A DNA stretch of 64,000 bases from Schlesneria paludicola DSM 18645. Lineage in GTDB: Bacteria; Planctomycetota; Planctomycetia; Planctomycetales; Planctomycetaceae. Below the pieces are notes generated by a model. The model had not been told where the DNA came from. It did no database searches and saw only the letters and a program-made list of their open reading frames with translations. This document shows positions 62,355 to 64,000 of this stretch, in pieces. Each line of letters opens with the position of its first letter. Within the stretch, counting starts at the first letter, position 1. The position numbers were made by a program, and so were the translations under genes. The DNA lies in contig NZ_JH636436.1 of the NCBI RefSeq assembly GCF_000255655.1, positions 99,636 through 163,635 on the forward strand, read 5' to 3'.

Positions 62355-63704
62355 ATGTTTCAAGCGTTTCGTTGGCCGTCGATTGTGACAAGCGTGGTGC
62401 TGGTGATGGCCTCGGCCGTCGCACAATCCGACGACAAATATAAACTTGAAGAACCGGTCGATGACATCCGCGTGTTTGGTGTCGGCACGCGCGTCGATGT
62501 TTCGGGTAAGGTCCAGCCGGTTCCCAAGGGTGTCCAGCTTGCGCAGACCGTTTCCGCCGTGATTTCGTATCGCGAGCGTCGAATGCTGGGGCCAGGCAGC
62601 GAAGCGGAAGCCTTTCGCTCGGTTCGCGAGTATGAAACCGCGCAGGCGGATACCGATTTCGACGGCAATAAAAGTCAGATGCGGCTTCCCGATTCCTTGA
62701 TGTTGATGGTCGCGCAGGGACGCCACGAAGGGGTCGAATTGCGTTCGATTCAAGGTTTGCTGACCTCGGACGAACTGGATTTGATTCGCTCGCCCGCCGA
62801 CAGCCTGGCATTGATCGCGTTGTTGCCGCCCAACGAAGTTGCGGTCGGCGACAAGTGGACCGTGCCGAGTTGGGCCTTTCAGATGCTGACAGCTCTGGAT
62901 GCGATCGCCAAAGGTGAGTTGGTTTGTACGCTCGATTCGGTCGACAAGGGAATTGCCAAAATCAAGATGAATGGAACCCTTGAGGGGGCCGCGGTCGCGT
63001 CGTCGACCGAAGTCAAAGTCACGGGCTTCTTCAAGTACAACCTCGAAGGCAAATACATCTCGGAAACGGACTTTGTTCAAACCGAACTTCGGGCATTCGG
63101 ACCGATCAGCCCAGGGCTGGATATCACCGCCCGCGTCCGGCTGCTACGGGTTCCGTCGAAACCTCCAGGCCGACTGGGCGATCAGAAGATCGTCGATCTG
63201 GCCTCGCCCGAGCCGACTCCGGCCGCGATGCTGTTGAAGTTCGAATCGCCGTGGAACATCAGCCTGCAGCACAACCGTCACTGGCACTTCTTCCGCGTCG
63301 AAGAGGGGGTTGCCAAGTTCCGCCTGCTCGAAGAGGGCAATTTTATCGCGCAGTTCGACATGGCCCCGGTCGCTCAGGCCAAGCCCGGCGAACATAAGTC
63401 GATCGAGGTCTTTCAAGCCGATGTCCGCAAGGCGATCGGCGATTTGCTGAAGACGCTGGAGCAGGGGCAGGTGATTCCGTCCACCGATGGAAAGTTCGTC
63501 TATCGCGTCACGGCCAAGGGGGCCGTAAAGGATCGGGATATTACCTGGATCTGTTATCTCGTGGCCGACCCGACCGGACGTCAGGCCTCGCTGATGTTCA
63601 TCGCCGACACACCGCTCGTCGAGAAGATCACGCGCTACGAACGTGAACTGATCGAATCGATCCGGTTCGGCCCGGCACCGCCGCCGCGCGCCGCAAACAA
63701 ATAA
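62355..63704 (+). CDS. Exported protein of unknown function
   Basis: A 449-residue protein that I do not recognise. ATG at 62355 has AGGA nine bases upstream; the earlier TTG start is not supported. The signal peptide is about 1-24 (FRWPSIVTSVVLVMASAVAQS). The mature part has many beta-type stretches: EEPVDDIRVFGVGTRVDVSGKVQPVP; SLALIALLPPNEVAVGDKWTVPSWAFQML; KGELVCTLDSVDKGIAKIKMNGTLEGAAV; ETDFVQTELRAFGPISPGLDITARVRLL; NRHWHFFRVEEGVAKFRLLEEGNFIAQF; and a KDRDITWICYLVADPTGRQASLMFIAD. No lipobox or membrane helix in the remainder, so periplasmic or secreted. It is 125 bases after dxs and may be cotranscribed with it. Confidence 0.8.
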   Translation: MFQAFRWPSIVTSVVLVMASAVAQSDDKYKLEEPVDDIRVFGVGTRVDVSGKVQPVPKGVQLAQTVSAVISYRERRMLGPGSEAEAFRSVREYETAQADTDFDGNKSQMRLPDSLMLMVAQGRHEGVELRSIQGLLTSDELDLIRSPADSLALIALLPPNEVAVGDKWTVPSWAFQMLTALDAIAKGELVCTLDSVDKGIAKIKMNGTLEGAAVASSTEVKVTGFFKYNLEGKYISETDFVQTELRAFGPISPGLDITARVRLLRVPSKPPGRLGDQKIVDLASPEPTPAAMLLKFESPWNISLQHNRHWHFFRVEEGVAKFRLLEEGNFIAQFDMAPVAQAKPGEHKSIEVFQADVRKAIGDLLKTLEQGQVIPSTDGKFVYRVTAKGAVKDRDITWICYLVADPTGRQASLMFIADTPLVEKITRYERELIESIRFGPAPPPRAANK

Positions 63705-63739
63705 GTCATGATGATCGTTGTCGAAGGGCACTCGCTTCC

Positions 63740-64000
63740 GTGGAACACACGTCACCGCCGCCTGACGATAGCCACGTTCCCGCCCACCGAGATTCTGCGC
63801 CACCGCTGATTTTGTTCCCCGGGTTGGGAGGCGATTCGCGGCTTTTCTCGACACAGCGTGCCGCGTTTCCCGATCTGATCGTTCCAAGCTGGATCGAACC
63901 CGAATGGGACGAACCGCTGGTGGACTATGCGGCACGCTTTGCAAAGACCATTGATCCTGGCGTCCCGTGTTTCCTTGGCGGGGTGTCGTTCGGGGGAGTG
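63740..64000 (+). CDS. Alpha/beta hydrolase, 5' part only (cut by window end)
   Basis: A frame starting at GTG 63740 (GAAGGG about 11 bases upstream) and open to the window end codes VEHTSPPPDDSHVPAHRDSA, then LILFPGLGGDSRLFSTQRAAFPDLIVPSWIEPEWDEPLVDYAARFAK and ends LGGVSFGGV. The FPGLGGD oxyanion-region segment and the GVSFGG nucleophile elbow (GxSxGG) identify an alpha/beta hydrolase (lysophospholipase/thioesterase-like). The C-terminal Asp and His are beyond the window. The start codon is uncertain because no ATG is available and the frame is also open further upstream. Confidence 0.7.
   Translation, partial: MEHTSPPPDDSHVPAHRDSAPPLILFPGLGGDSRLFSTQRAAFPDLIVPSWIEPEWDEPLVDYAARFAKTIDPGVPCFLGGVSFGGV

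Overview
The window reads as a chromosome segment of a planctomycete, probably of the Planctomycetaceae/Schlesneria-Gimesia type; the species is not determinable from sequence alone. The reasons are a giant membrane protein carrying a planctomycete-type cytochrome c (CWNCH) plus DUF1549/DUF1553, a Ser/Thr kinase with a DMG instead of DFG motif, a short pilin-like protein of the kind often misannotated in planctomycetes, an EboE-like TIM barrel, Tat-secreted DUF3500 and sugar-epimerase proteins, and the scattered, mostly mono- or bicistronic gene layout. lpxD, lpxI and a Sec/outer-membrane style gene set indicate a lipid A-containing Gram-negative envelope.

Layout. 1-8.2 kb is accessory DNA: a decayed DUF1214 gene, an orphan Ser/Thr kinase, an A+T-rich orphan gene, an IS200/IS605-like (REP-associated Tyr transposase) element with short internally deleted relatives, and an isolated fliF. 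7.3-23.7 kb is housekeeping: PPP-type phosphatase, cupin, metallo-beta-lactamase hydrolase, OmpR-type regulator, CPBP protease, chorismate-lyase-like protein, lpxI-lpxD, aroH, EboE-like protein, a Met-rich TPR lipoprotein, DUF3500, recJ, tatD and a ferritin-like protein. 23.8-31.9 kb is a complex I block, transcribed nuoH-J-K-L-M-N on the minus strand without nuoI. 32.6-44.0 kb is a six-gene minus-strand operon: MoxR ATPase, DUF58, BatA-like vWA protein, a second vWA protein, a large DUF4175-like membrane protein and a secreted charged coiled-coil protein. 44.5-57.7 kb holds a divergent SecA paralogue, the DUF1549/DUF1553 protein, a Tat-exported epimerase, an M16 peptidase translationally coupled to an ECF sigma factor with a membrane domain, a PadR operon with a visible operator, and an EEP-family nuclease/phosphatase. 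58.4-64 kb has the pilin-like gene behind a candidate sigma-54 promoter, then the isoprenoid pair (polyprenyl synthase, dxs), a secreted unknown and the start of an alpha/beta hydrolase cut by the window end.

Repeats are a major theme. At least four unrelated families of short palindromic or inverted-repeat elements occupy intergenic gaps: (A) 23-25 bp hairpins that end the IS200/IS605-like element and its deletion derivatives; (B) ~127 bp elements made of two opposed 26-bp palindromes, mostly between convergent genes, with one copy expanded to a 37-bp tandem array; (C) ~105-116 bp elements with 'cacagagac' terminal inverted repeats; (D) single-copy long hairpins at 161-231, 2248-2328 and 44369-44461. 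No tRNA, rRNA or CRISPR array was found. Most starts were moved from the longest reading frame to an internal ATG/GTG with a Shine-Dalgarno sequence; these choices are stated in each entry.
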